This document shows, piece by piece, positions 24,401 through 36,900 of a stretch of DNA of 64,000 nt. Under the pieces are notes generated by a model. That model made no database searches, had not been told where the DNA came from, and saw nothing but the letters and a program-made list of their open reading frames with translations. The first letter of the stretch is position 1. Each line of letters starts with the position of its first letter. The DNA comes from Laguncularia racemosa (taxonomy: Eukaryota > Streptophyta > Magnoliopsida > Myrtales > Combretaceae), in the NCBI GenBank assembly GCA_037954665.1, contig JBBMOL010000148.1:1674001-1738000 (forward strand). Reading direction: 5' to 3'. A program made the position numbers and the translations under genes.

Positions 24401-27400
24401 TTAAAAATCAATCAATTATAGGTTTTAGAGAGAGCAATAAACACAAGAGGGAGAGTATGGTACTTTAGGATCACCAACCTTAAAAACAATATAGCTTTGA
24501 AAAATCAATAGGAACTGAATTGATTCTTTTCCCTCATATAGGCGAGCCTGGAAATAAGAGATAAAATGCATAATATTGTCAATGTGAGTACACAGTGCCA
24601 TTGAGATGAAGATTCCATCAATATTGGAGGTAACTGAGAAAGTGAGAACTTACTAGAGTAGGCAGAAACTTTAAGGATTCGACCATTTTGACAGCGAGTG
24701 AAGTAGCTGATGCTCTGTCTTCCTGTCATAATTCATCATAATGGGAAGAGGTATGTGGGACCATTATTTAGACATAAACAAATCGACAATACCCATCAAC
24801 TAAATGCTGATTATTCATGACTTTGATGACAGAAAGTTTTGGATCAGCTAATGTTTCAAGACAATCATTTTCCTCTTGATTTATAATTTTTTTTTGTGAA
24901 ATGTCAGATTTTCATTAATATAAAGATAAAAGATTCACCCTTTTTTCTGTATATGTCCCCTTTTATGTGCAAGTACATTGATACCGTGTTACTTTTCACT
25001 GCACGAACTAACACCGCCACTTTGTTCCTTATTAATCCTATTTGCACCAAGAGGGGGGAAAAAGAAAGAATGTGGGAAGCTAGATTGTAAAAGTATGATG
25101 ATCAATTGCATGCAAGAGAGCTGAAGTTATCAATTTCACTTATAAATTATCGAATAGAATATTCAATTTAGTTCTAATAGGCATAGCAGGAACACCGAAA
25201 CTAATTCCCATCTATATCACAAGTTCTCCACCCTTCTATGACAAAAGAAATAAAAAAGTCATAATAGACATAATCCTCTATGAACTTAACATCATAATAT
25301 TTGCAACTCTCAAGATTAGACACTTAATCCAGGGAATACATAGGAAATGCTAAGCTGAGTACTAGCAGCTGCACTCAAGTTTGAATGATGGCTCATGGTA
25401 GTGAAGGAAGTTCATGAAAAGGGATCCAACTAAAAGTTTTCAAGATCAAAATCTTCACAAACTATTTTGACCATGTTTTGTAGCATAATTCCGATTCAAT
25501 GAGCTCATAAGGAGGGACAAAGTTTTTCTAAGCCCTTTGACTAATTCCTTGGTACCGATGCAAATATTTACCATATAAAGAGCATGACAGTGCATGCAGC
25601 CAACAAGTTGCTTACCTCAGCACTCTTGTTCCCAAACCAAGTACCTATAAGGTACTCTTCTTTATCTTCCCCTGGATAGGAATATTGGAAGATGTAGCAA
25701 TCTCCACTATAGAACTTTGATTGGTCAGCAGTTGGAAGTAGAATTTTCTCTTGGCCATTCACACGCCAAACCTGAGAGCAGGACACTAGTATAAATTAGG
25801 AGTGCTATTTCAAAGGAAATACAACAATTTACTAGCATATATATAACAGGCAGTTTGTAGCAGTAGGCATAGCATCAATACTGTAGATGTTGAGCAATTA
25901 AGTTAGAAGTATAACTATGTTAGTTTTTTAGGGTTAAGTAATTTCATTAATTCCTGCCAAAGTTCATCCCGAATCCTATAGTTACTGAAAGTTTGACACA
26001 GCTTTTCACTTCAAGGAATCACCTTTAATATTTCTTCAGATCTTGTCAATCATTGAATTATTTTTCATAAATCTAATGTATTCAATTGCCCTCAACTGAA
26101 ATTTCTGTTTTCACGCCTTTAGTGTCACATAGAACTTCCCAAGGTACCACTAATAGGAGAAAGAAGATTGCCCAAGATTGATAAAAGCTTCTCTATTTTG
26201 CATTCTACAAAACCAAATACATGCACAAACTCATAGGGCCAACCCATGGAGGTTTGGTGAGCATGTGTGCATATGTGCTTGCACCCACACATGCATATGC
26301 ACTCATGTGAGGGGCATAATTTTTTTTTTTTTTGGATAAATCAGTAATATGTGAGGAGCACAATTCCTAGAAGATGTACATTATTTGCACTCTCCTGAAG
26401 CTGCAGATTTTGTGCAATCAATATATGGCTGAGGTTCATCTTTAACAGGGTCAGCTTTCACCAATAAAGAGGTATGGTTTGTGTGCTGGTGTATACATGC
26501 GTATGCATGTGCGTGAGGGGCATATCTATGCATGATTTCACTCATATCACACCTGCAGATTCCCTGTGCAATCAATGTATGGTTGAGGTTCATCTTTAAC
26601 AGGTTCAGCTTTCATGAGACCTTTGACATTAACTCCCTGTCGTTGGAGAAGTGCTAGAAAATCATAAGCAGCAATTTGTCAGGTGTATATAAGCCCAAGT
26701 CTAGGCAGAAATAGCAATTGTAGAAGGGGGACTCAACAAGAAAGCTTCTGGAGTTTCCATTTTACCTGCAACCTTGCCTCTACCATCCTCAGACACGGCT
26801 ACATCCGCTGTTTGAGGCCATGAATCAAACTTTGAACGGAAGAGCACAGTCTCAAATCCCTCAATGATCCGGATTACATGAGATTTTGGCCGGTCCGGTT
26901 CCTGAACCAATTCCTGCTCAACAAAGCTAATTTAGACAGAAACCAAATGGTTTTGTTGGGCTATATCAGTATCTTTGACAAGGGAGCATGTTTACTTCTA
27001 CAACTTTACTCGCATTCTTTCGCTCATCAATAGAAGTGTTCCTTCCATTCCAAACAAACACTTCTGTTCCACAATCCAGAATATAGCATTTATTTGTTTC
27101 TAGCAATTCCCTCGTCAACGGTTCTGCCTCAACAGGTTCAGTGTGTTCCTTGTCAACACTTGAAAAAGGAAAACAGCTCTCAATAAATGACAAGATAAAA
27201 CAAGTCCTGAAGCTAACCCAGGCGCTAGCTAAGCAAACCAAGGGTTACATATATAGATAGATGTCTATAGATAAATGATCTTATCATAGAACTCTTAATT
27301 TAAATATTATGTACTACTTAAACAATACGGAAAATACTACCTCAATGCAGCTGCAAACATATGCAGGAAAAAATGTGAAGAATGCAAGAACAGGCCCATT

Positions 27401-29074
27401 ACCGAAGTAGCTTTGTAGTAGTAGAATCTAGGTTTTTATCCACTTCCTTGGCAATTGTTTTCCTAGGCAGTGGAGCGAATCCACCAAAAAACCCCCAGAA
27501 TTCTCCAGTCTCAGCATCAGCCATTAATTTTCCATCCTCTACAAAGAAGGCAGGTTATCAGATCCCAATATTGGCTGGTTGCTCACTAGTCTCAAATGCC
27601 TACTATTTTGTAACTCGCTTACCAATAGTAGCTATGTCGCACTTTCCATCATGATAAGTATCCTTAACATACTGAACAACTTCTAATGCCTTGGCCCTCT
27701 CTTGAATGGATGAATTGGAACCATTGAATTGGAAGATTTTTGACTTTGTATCCAGAATAAAAATGTCATCATGGTTCAATGATGATCGTGCAAAGGGAAC
27801 CTGTCTCCAAAACAGACAGATAGAAGCACATCAAGGAAAGAGCCATCAAGTCAAGCAGTAACAAGCTAAAGCCAACTCTATTCTCCCAGAGAGACACTAG
27901 GTCAAAGGACTTGCCTCATTGACATTGACAACATGTTTTCCTCTGCATACAAATAAACGTGTTTGATGCTCTTCAGGCTCAGCATGTTTAAATCCAGAAG
28001 CAACCCCACCTTCTTGTGGGATAATACATGGCTTAAAATAAGATAAAAATTTTTCAGTTTCATGGCCTTGAACTTCACGATACTGAACAGCGCGCCCTCC
28101 TAGGGTAGCATCCAGCTCAACTGCTTTTATAGCCGCAGTTCCTGCCTCATCCTGTCGAGGCACATTTCAATTCATCATTCAACTGGCAACACTAGGAGAC
28201 GGATAGTCAAAATAAATTAGATATACATAGAGTCTTACTTGAGAGGTATCTTTACCCAGCCAATAGTGGATATCATGACGCAAAGCACCGTTCTTCAAGG
28301 CAGTTGTCTGAATACATGAAGGTGAGTATATTTTTCTTTGGTGAGTTCTCTTATACATGGAAGCAGCTAATAATGGACAAGATTCTATGATTCAGAAGTT
28401 GCATCTGATACATGCAATCCTCCTATATCATCCTCAGTGTACATGTCAGTTTTTCACACTGTTGTCTGACGAGATCATCAAAGGTTTGAGATTATTGTAA
28501 ATATATTATCTCTATAATATCCAAAAACAGTTTCTGACAGTGCAAATCTTAGAAGATTTAGACACTTAACTAGGGTGCTTCCTGATGACACTTTTTTTAT
28601 CTCATTAAATCTAGGCATAAAGAGCAAACAGATTGTAAGCTGATTATGTCAATCATTCCACTTATTGAACATCAATAGACAAGCATGTTATTATTTATGT
28701 GCTAGTTCCCTGCATCTTTAGGTAAACCAATATATATCCAAAGTCAACCATCTCTTACCTTTAATATTAGATAAGAATCCCCAGTGTAAAATTTCCCATA
28801 GGAGGACGCTGGGACAGGAACTGGACGGAAGCTTTCAATGCGCCAGATTTCAATTCCACTGAACATGTTCAAGGTGTGCAATATTCATATCATGGAAGGA
28901 TGATAATTAAAATAGCATTTTGAGTATCAGCCATAACTGAAAATAAATGTAACTTATCTGTACAGTAGGACTAGAAATAACAAGGAGAATACAACAACAA
29001 CATAGAAAAAAAGGATACGCCTTTTGTCCAGCTCCTTGAAATGCTGAATCTAAATTTCTCATTGAAACTGCCAT
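12300..29074 (-). CDS. VLN4: Villin (VLN4/VLN5 type), complete, 22 coding exons, 960 aa
   Basis: Actin-binding protein that bundles, caps and severs filaments in a Ca2+-influenced way. Coding exons, 5' to 3' of the gene: 29019-29074, 28759-28858, 28239-28307, 27915-28151, 27623-27800, 27403-27538, 26996-27158, 26766-26913, 26553-26653, 25616-25771, 24654-24722, 24479-24547, 24237-24374, 15664-15792, 15344-15491, 15188-15198, 14173-14313, 13844-13969, 13697-13762, 12851-13178, 12500-12699, 12300-12413. They join without a stop to 961 codons. Start reads MAVSMRNLDSAFQGAGQKA. Six gelsolin repeats span about residues 20-720 (for example GIEIWRIE, GDSYLILK, VQGHETEKFLSYFKP, FVCRGKHV, YILDCGTEVFVWNGR, LMTEDIFILDCCSEIFVWVGQ). 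A Ser/Pro/Arg-rich linker follows (748-900), then a headpiece ending LPKWRQNKLKMALQLF. Length and linker fit VLN4/VLN5 rather than VLN1-3. Which paralogue it is stays an inference from memory of the Arabidopsis proteins. Introns hold a LINE and other inserts, yet every splice junction kept its frame. Confidence 0.95.
12851..13178 (-). CDS. VLN4: Villin exon 20: Ser/Pro/Arg-rich linker
   Basis: The longest exon (109 codons plus one base). It encodes KPKRRTPVSFGGRS, RSRSVSFSPDRVRVRGRSP, AFNALAANFE, NLSTPPP and KLYPRSGTPDS. This disordered linker between gelsolin repeat 6 and the headpiece marks the VLN4/VLN5 group; its RSRSxSFSP and STPPP sites look like phosphorylation targets (inference). Confidence 0.92.
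14437..15110. mobile_element. TE-derived insert in villin intron 16
   Basis: Positions about 14440-14500 (TTCACATGACACAATAAC, GAACATGTATACTCAAG) resemble 17653-17705 inside the nested insert of intron 13, so both derive from one dispersed family. A 31-bp tandem duplication (14533-14563 and 14564-14594, unit starting ATGTTGCTGATATG) follows. The block ends near a CA microsatellite (about 15085-15103) and a GA run. No protein remnant is identified. Confidence 0.5.
15188..15198 (-). CDS. VLN4: Villin exon 16: 11-nt microexon
   Basis: GAAACTTGAAG is flanked by CAG on its 5' side and GTGCGT on its 3' side. It completes the Gly codon begun in exon 15 and adds Asn-Leu-Lys, joining ...CTFSQ to VKEIYSFTQDD. 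Skipping it would shift the frame. Protein length across the junction matches the Arabidopsis villin as I recall it (FTKEVLKVTE). Confidence 0.88.
18563..18670 (+). pseudogene. Ty3/gypsy RNase H fragment
   Basis: 36 open codons read YASDQLKLYEKNYPTHDLEL then AVVVLALKLWWHYLYE, the typical gypsy RNase H start. No flanking RT or integrase is seen in frame. Confidence 0.8.
18748..18930 (+). pseudogene. Ty3/gypsy gag C-terminal fragment
   Basis: 60 codons including LENLMSQFIQSSEARYQNQE and NLEKQIDQLAKMMS, the coiled-coil tail found after gag in many plant gypsy elements. It ends at the insert boundary. Confidence 0.7.
21436..22933 (-). pseudogene. LINE ORF1 pseudogene (DUF4283-type)
   Basis: Residues from 22552 down read LVGYFLGKIIPFTLVQTIA, FYFRFACEADL, WYFAHHLLILQKWRKGM, WAIFDCIPCEYMTVEGISYI and PLKADSLTATMKRANYARV, the layout of plant LINE ORF1. 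A knuckle CGRCKVFGYTC lies near 22040, then a basic and Ser/Gly-rich tail with NRGKNRWVLV. A frameshift near 22634 and an in-frame stop just before the knuckle break it. This protein would bind the LINE RNA. Confidence 0.8.
26398..26462 (-). repeat. Partial copy of villin exon 9 in intron 9
   Basis: About 65 bp match exon 9 (26553-26653) at a 152-bp offset and encode KADPVKDEPQPYIDCT on the minus strand, against KAEPVKDEPQPYIDCT in the exon. Flanking ATGCATGTG...GAGGGGCATA sequence is duplicated too (about 26285-26318 and 26495-26525). The copy has lost the 5' part of the exon and the donor side has decayed (TGCAGCTTCAGGAG), so it is a pseudo-exon. Confidence 0.85.
27909..27917 (-). other. 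VLN4: Non-canonical GC donor of villin intron 4
   Basis: Exon 4 ends ...AATGAG and the intron opens GCAAGT. Exon 5 begins GTTCCC after ACAG. The joined protein (VNEVPFARSS) matches the family; no GT nearby keeps the frame. AG|GCAAGT is the known consensus of GC-AG introns. Confidence 0.85.
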
Positions 29075-30002
29075 GCTATATATGTAGCTTCAACTTCTAG
29101 CTGTTTATAATTCGCCTAGAAGAGGGAAGTAAACTTGTCCTGAAATAAATTTGCCACTTATAACTTCAAAATTGATTACTAATAAGAAAATTCAAATTGA
29201 ACGGAGAATTAGATAAAAGAAATTCCTGTTATGAAAGCGGATTAGGATAGAATATCTTGCTATATATCCCCAACGCGAACAAGTAGGAGAAAGGGACCAA
29301 CGAATGCCATAGCAACCAAAACGACAAAAAGAATCAAACTTCCAACATAACGAATTAAGCTTATCCGATCAAGAGCATGAGAGCAGGGTATTTGATTGAA
29401 ATTTGTCTTGACAAAGACGTATAAAGACCCTCCAAACAAATTTCTTGAGCTAAAGTTACTAAATTGAGATTGAAAGTAACGGAAAACTAAGAAATTACAT
29501 CATGTGGACACGACAACATATTGTCTGAGTGTAATATTTGTACTTGAACAATGATCAGGCACTGGGAATTGCACTGAAACTCAGCATTGTTTACCCAGCT
29601 TTACACAGCTTTGCAGATATTAAAAAATGAAAATCCTGAATTCACAGCATATAACCCAATAAAACAGAATACGTGCGAATTATGGGAATCAACACACCCA
29701 TAATTCAAATAACGAAAAGATTGATAATTCAAACAAGCCCACGTGCAAATTTTCAATATATATGAAAAAAGGAAAAGGATTTCGACGGGAATCCGAAATC
29801 AAAATTCCCAAGAACACAAATTGAATGAAAAAATTGAATTAAGCTCACCGGTAGCTGTAAAGAATACAGTTGTAGCTGAATTGAGACGAAACATACAGAT
29901 CCAATTCAAGGGAACGAACTTTCGGAAAGAATTATTCAATAAGATTGTCGCTTTGAAAACAAAAAGGAAGATGCAAATGAAAATGAAATGCAATTTAGAG
30001 GG

Positions 30003-30044
<42 letters not shown>

Positions 30045-30060
30045 TCAATGTAACGGCAAC
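29075..30060 (-). promoter_or_regulatory. Villin 5' UTR, probable leader intron and promoter-proximal DNA
   Basis: Upstream of the ATG the minus strand offers an acceptor TTTCAG|GACAAG (exon from 29139) and a donor CCG|GTGAGC (exon end 29849), suggesting a leader intron of about 710 bp. A GA/TC run at 30007-30040 lies in the putative first exon or core promoter. These assignments rest on splice-site form only. Confidence 0.45.
30007..30040. repeat. (GA)n microsatellite at the villin 5' end
   Basis: About 16 GA units (TC on the villin strand). Such runs are common in plant 5' UTRs and core promoters. Confidence 0.9.
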
Positions 30061-31354
30061 ATAAGCCTACACAACATAACCACGTCATAAAGCTATCAAA
30101 TCAAGCTAATGTTATTTTTCTGAATTTAATAAATTTACCAGATTTCTTAAAACCATTTTCACTTCATTGATTTTTGTTTTTTATCCAGCGGAATCAGTAA
30201 AATGAAAAAAAAAAAAAGCGTAAAGAAAAGAAAATTACCCAGGGGGAGTGGGACAATGTTTCACTTTTGACGGTAAAACATTATAAATGAGGAAACAGTA
30301 ATTCAATTCTAGGAAAAAACGAGAAAGGAAGACTAAGATTTGATTTATTTTTGTACATGGGTATTCTTTTATATAACAATATGCTGACAAGAATGGAATA
30401 ATAATAATAATAATTAATTAATTAATCAATTATGCAAGCTGTGTATCATTTTAGAGGTATATCAATGTGCGTGAACAATAAAAGCTGGAATTTGGGTGAT
30501 GAAAAGGAATTAAAACTAGTAATACAAAAGGCAACCAAAAAAAAAACAAGTACCTTTTTGGCTTTTTACAGGAAATTATGATTGTTATTAAAGAAGCTTT
30601 GGCCTATTTAATCTTCGTACAATTATCTAGGCCTGGGGGTGGATGAATTGTGTGATCTTTTTTCTCAGGAACTTTTTCTTCACGTTTAGTTTTTGTTTTG
30701 TTGTATGGGAAATATTTCTTTTCTTTTTTTTTTTTTACTACAGAGATATGTTTTAAAAAATAAAATAAAATTGAGGGGGGAACAGAAAAGAGAAAAACAG
30801 AAAAAGATAGAACGAGTATTAATGGTTGGTGATGTTGCTGACTTCCGATTTATGAGGGTAATGAGCAAAGAATTGATGGGAAAAGAGAGAAAAATGGGAA
30901 TGTTGGTCACCCTTCATCATTCGTTCATTTTTTTTTTATCAAACAGAAAAGGAAGGAAAAGGAAAGGATGTAAAATCATGAAACTGGAAAGAACTACATA
31001 GTTAGTAGTTATAAGGTTGTTTATGTTTGGTTCCTATGTATCAGTCCTCGATGGGATAAATAACTCTTTTAACTCGGACAATACCTGAACTTTCTCGTTA
31101 ACTTGGATCATCTTCCCTATGGCGTCAGCATGTTGCAAGATGCTCAAGCACGTTTGGCTAAGTGTCTTCACTATCCATAAGCGTCCTTACATTCTCGGAA
31201 AGAGCCCAGAAAATGACCTAAAATCAGGATAATAAAAATAAAGGAAATATTATAATAAATAGAATATTTTGATTTTGAAGTGGTTAAAAATAGATATCAA
31301 TATTATGTTAAATAATCAAACTTTTAAATAATTAAAATAAAAATATTAATATTA
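30061..31354. other. Villin upstream region, no gene seen
   Basis: AT-rich, with an (AAT)n/(AATT)n run at about 30399-30426. The overlapping ORFs at 30686-31001 are low-complexity. Confidence 0.5.
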
Positions 31355-32425
31355 TGTTAAATAGTTGATATAATAATTTGTTATTATCTCATAAATATAT
31401 TAAGTAATTCAAATAAAATATTCATTATTATTTATAAAAGTAAAATATTATGATCTTTTATTTAAATTACTTAGTATAATATTAATTTTATATTTTAACT
31501 ACTTTAAAGTTATATTTTCTATTTAAACTTGACTCTAAATATTGATCTATTTGCTTCTAATTTCTTCTAAAAATAAAGTGACTGTTCCTTCCCCCAAACA
31601 AACAATTGATTCTATCCCTTTTATGCACTAGAAAAGTTGGATCTAAAAGTCTAACAACTTGTCTATATAAAGGTAATAAAGAGCAAATAAAATAACTATT
31701 CATAAATTATGTTTCATTACCTTATTTACTTGAAAATTGGTATATAATTTTTATTCCTACTAAATATATATAACAAATATACAATCCATAAACACATATT
31801 ATACGTATCAATGCATGGATACATTATAGTATATTGCATATATATTTATATATCTATTATATTAAAGAAAATGGAAAAAGTTTGGTGTCTTTAAATAGTT
31901 AATATAGATAATTCATTACTATCTTATAAATATGTTAAGTGATTCAAATAGAATATTCATCACTATCTATAAAAGTGTCATGATATGATCTTTCATTTAA
32001 ATTATTTAGTCTAACATTAATTTTCTATTTTAACTATTTCGAAATTTCACTCTCTATTTAAGCTTGACTCTAAATGTTGATCCATTTGCTTCTAAATTCC
32101 TCTAAAAATAAAGTAGCTTTCCCTTCCTCTAAACAAACAATTGATTCTATCCCTTTTATGCACTAGAAACATTGGATCTAGAAGTCTAACAACTTGTCTA
32201 CGTAGAGGTAATAAAGAGCAAATAAAAAAATTATTCATAAAATATTTTTTAGTACCTTGTTTACTTGAAAAATGATATATAATTTTTATTCCTACTAAAT
32301 ATATATAACAAATATTCAATATATAAACACATATATATGTATCAACGCATGGATACATTACAATATATTGCATATATTTATATATTATTATATTAAAGAA
32401 AATGGGAAAAGTTTTGTGTCTTTAA
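31355..32425. repeat. Tandem duplication, two units of about 535 bp
   Basis: Unit 1 (about 31355-31890) and unit 2 (about 31891-32425) share CAAACAATTGATTCTATCCC, TTTTATGCACTAGAAA, GGTAATAAAGAGCAAATAAA, TTTATTCCTACTAAATATAT and GCATGGATACATTA in the same order. Divergence is visible by eye. No coding capacity. Confidence 0.88.
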
Positions 32426-33990
32426 TACTTTAAATGTTTTTTAATATTTGATGTTACTAAAAAGCTATTTGTTTGGACGACACATTTTGGTGAAGTGTAA
32501 GTAAATTTAACCACATACTATTATAGATAACCTCCACAATATCTAGATAACCGCTCACTATTAATAGTTTTTTATGTGTTTCCAGCATTTTATAATTTTG
32601 CTTCATTTTGTTGTTTTATTATGATTTTTTATTCCTTTTGTGATCAATATTATTTTTATTAAATTTATTGATCTTGTGAATATTTACTTTCTAATTTTTT
32701 TTCACCTGTAACATAGGTGCAACATAGTCTAATTTATATATAACATGTGTAACATACTAGTGGATGATGCATACATATAGATCATATGTATATGGTATCA
32801 ATTTATTCTACTACTTTGGACTTGTAAACAAATGTACCTATCGATTCTATAGTATTGTGGATATTAATATTAAGTGTCGATCCTATAAGGATTATGATTA
32901 CTAGTAATTATCTTTTTTTATATTATCTAATATGAAAAATTAAGTAAAATGAATAAAATCAAACAATGAGTAAATTAAAGAGAATAACAATCATTAAAAG
33001 CGTATTTGGATATTAAATCCCCATAGAACTACTAATTTAATTCATTAATTATTATTCAATTTTATTATTGTATTTTTAGATCAAGAGAATTCTTAAATCA
33101 AACTAATAGCTCTCTTGAATCTACCAATTCTAATTTCAGGTTAATTAATTAAAATTTCTTTCTAATTAAAACTCATAAAATTGCATTACATTCGATCTAT
33201 GAACTCCATTATTAAGTTTAACCCTAATCTAGAAGGTTTACATCATCCTATCTCTAAGATTGTGTGCAACTCATTCTAATTATGCTAGATCTATTATAAT
33301 ATAGGATCTCTTGATCTTTATATAAGAAATCAGACTTCAATTAATACACCAACAATATTAAATTGAAAACAACAAACAACACATATTTGGATCACAAAAA
33401 TAACAAATAATTTATTGAATAATAAATTAGAAAATTATATACTCATTATAAGGTTCGTTATACTCGAGTACAAAAGAAAATTCAAACTAGCAACATATTA
33501 AATTTAAAAGTGACAATATAAAAAGAGTGCTAACGAAAAGCATCAAATAAACAACAGTACTAAAAATCTATCACTATGCTACTATCAATATACATTCACT
33601 TCTCCTTCTACTAGAAATCCATACTTCTTATATAATGATCTAATGTATTTTGAAAATGAAAGTCATATTTCATAAAATGGAAAGTTGAATCTTTATAAAA
33701 GAGAAAAGTTATCTTCAATAGGTAGGAAATTGCATCTTTGCTATTATTTATTATTTAGAAAAGTAATCTTCAACAACTATGATTAAATAAAAAAAATGGT
33801 ATTCATGTACAACATGGCCTTATACACGATTGTGCTCATCACCGTGTCGTATTTTTAAATCTTGTAAAATTGATATTTTTGCTTCAAATTTCACATAATT
33901 CTTCTATAAAATCATAAATTACTTTTCAAAACTCTGAAATCAAAATAAAGAGTAATTAAGTGCAATATCCATAAAAAATGTAAGAGATTT
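32426..33990. mobile_element. Probable LTR-element remnant
   Basis: GTGTCGATCCTATAAGGATT near 32875, followed by GCGTATTTGGATATTAAATC (33000), resembles non-coding leader sequence seen in plant LTR elements. No terminal repeats or proteins are detected. Confidence 0.3.
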
Positions 33991-36900
33991 AAACAAAAGA
34001 TTATTATAAATGTTATAAATAATAAGTATTTTATAACACTTATCAATATATAACACAAATCTATATAACATATATATAGCACACATATTACACATACATA
34101 TAAATGGTATACATGTGTGTATATACATACAAGAAAAGTTAAATGATTTTTAACAATATTCCAAAAAATACCAAATAGGGCATATTTATATTTTTAGTTA
34201 TATTCTTAACTTAACACTACATTAATTATATGAACTAAACATGATAATAAATATTCCTTTTAATAGAGATTTACACAAAGTAAATACTAGAATGTAAATT
34301 TGTATTCCAATATTAGTAATAGTTATTCTTCGGAATTAACTTTTATGTTCCCTAATTATTCTCTTCTAGAAAGTATGGGTCACAAAAGAGAAAACCTCCC
34401 TCTTGCTTTCTCAAGTGTGTTGCCAACCCACTCTCTCTCCCTACATTCATCATACGTATTGTACAATGGATTTCTAAGATAAGATTTTTGTTCTTTAGTT
34501 AAGAGTTATTAAATTACCTCTTGATTAAGGATTACGGATGGATTATTGTCTAGCATATGGTGATTATTTAAGGAATATAAGAAGAAAAGTTAGTAGGAAT
34601 TCAACAATTGATGATGATTGTGAAAAAAGGTAAAGAAACCTAAATCAATAAATAAGATTTTTAAAATATTAAAGATTAATCCATTTTTAACCCATGTTAG
34701 ATTCTGGTTGAAGGAAAAGTCAAAGCAAGAAGAAGGAAGTGATTATGAGAAAAGGTAGTCAATTAAAGGAGAATTTAGAAGTTTGATTTAAAGATGAAGA
34801 ACTTTTTATGGAATTATGCAAGAATAAATAGGTAACTAATTGGGGTTATTCTTGAAATCGAAGGAATTTAGATTTATAATAAGTAAGATCAAATTTAGGA
34901 TTAGAATTCTAATACGAGAAACCTTAGGTTAAATTTCCAAGTAAGAAAAAAAAAAGTGTTTGACAATAAGGAAAAGTAGCTGAATAAATCAAAATTTAGC
35001 TAACTACTATGGAACTCAGGCAATCAAGTTGCTAATTTAGTTGACTAAATTAGATGGAAAAAAGAGTCAACTAACTTAATCATAAACTGGGTTAATTGAA
35101 ATTGGGTGAAGCAAGAACCTCGCATTGACTGATTTGAGAATTAGTTCAAGCAAGTGTCTTCTGAGTGAGATTTAAAAAACCTATTGTGGACTTCGAATGA
35201 CCAAATTGAGTGAAAAGAATTTTTCAAGAATAAGAATATGGTCTTTTAGTAGACATAAGTTGTTGATAAATTATATTATTTATGATTATACGAGTTTTAT
35301 CTAATGCAAAGATAATTTAAGTTGATGAGTGATATCTAGGCATGTGAGTTACTTGCTTTATTGGATGCGTGTGTAAGTTGACATAAATAACTTAAATATT
35401 TGACTAGTAGTCAAGTGTTATGTGCGCTTATTCTGAGGTTGGCATCAAGATAGATAGGTCTTTGAGTGATTGTTTGTTGCCTATAATAGGAAAGGTATCT
35501 TAGAGGAGATAGCTTGTGGTTTAGGCACCAAATTGCCAAATACAGATAACATATTACTAATATGGCTAACAGCTATATATGAGTCAAGTATTTAGAAAGA
35601 GAAGCTATAAACAAATTGCACTAGTATAGGTAATTACAGTGGACTGGATGTTGAATACTCAATACCAATTGTCAAATGTTATATATATATATATATTGTT
35701 ATTACACTAATGATAAGATAATTTCTTGAATTGTGATGTTTGCGTATTAATGTTACATTAGTATATTGCATAGGGATGCATATAGTATGTCGTTTGATTG
35801 GCATCTTTGTACTAGGCATTATTGCTCACTCATGTTCATGAAATTTTATTTTAGATGAAGGTTGATATGTGTGACTATAACTTTTGGCTTGGGAGTGGAA
35901 ACAACACCAGTGCACTAGATGACCATTGGCTACTTGTGGATTTAGTTTAGGTTTAAGTTGATTAATAATTATTTAAATATTCTACACTTTTGGAGTTTGT
36001 AATGGTTGTTTGTTATAAATAAAATGATTCATTTAAATTTGAGAGTTTGGAAGAAATATTAAGTATTAATACTTTGTAGATTGTAGTAGCAATTGTAAAC
36101 CTTAGTGTTCCTTCATATCATTGGTTTTAAGGCATGACATTTTACTTGTGTGAAGTATTATGATTGTAAAGAAAAAACAATTCCCAAGGGTATACTCAAA
36201 AAGATTAATTAAAACACTTCATTTAATCATATCTAAAGAGGATATAAAGCACCAAGCATCCACTTAATCATGCTAAACGAGATATTTTAGTGTCCAATTT
36301 GTACACTAGCGTGCTTTCTTTTTTTTTTTTTACTTTTTTAATATTGTAATAGGTGAAATGTAACCAGTGTCATAGTTAAGAGGGTAATAAAGACATTGGC
36401 TTCAAGCTCTTACTTTTAGTTGAGGTATTAAAATTAAAATAATCAAGAACAAAGTATATGTAAAAGTTGAAGATGCTCGTTAGTTAGAATTCTTGTATTG
36501 AGTAATGGATTTATAGATGGGACTAAGTGCAAAAAAGTGACATTTGTATAAGAATTTGTTTAGAATGTCTTTTTTTTCTTAAGTATCTATTATGTATATG
36601 ATATGTATTTATTTAAAATATAGCATTTAAATAATATCTTATTTATATATTATCCATTTCAATTTCATAAATTACAATAAAGGTGATGCTTAAGATAAAT
36701 GAACTAAGTATGTGTAAGTGGATACTAGGTAACTAAGGTATGAGGCCCTACCCATACTACCTTGTAAAGGTACTGGCTCCCAAATTTTGGAATTAGAATT
36801 CATCCTATAGCACATTCAAACCAATCTAAAACTTGTACCCTATAAAACCTGCATGGTATAGGATACCCCATGAACCTATAATTTTTGTCTTTCTTTCTAT

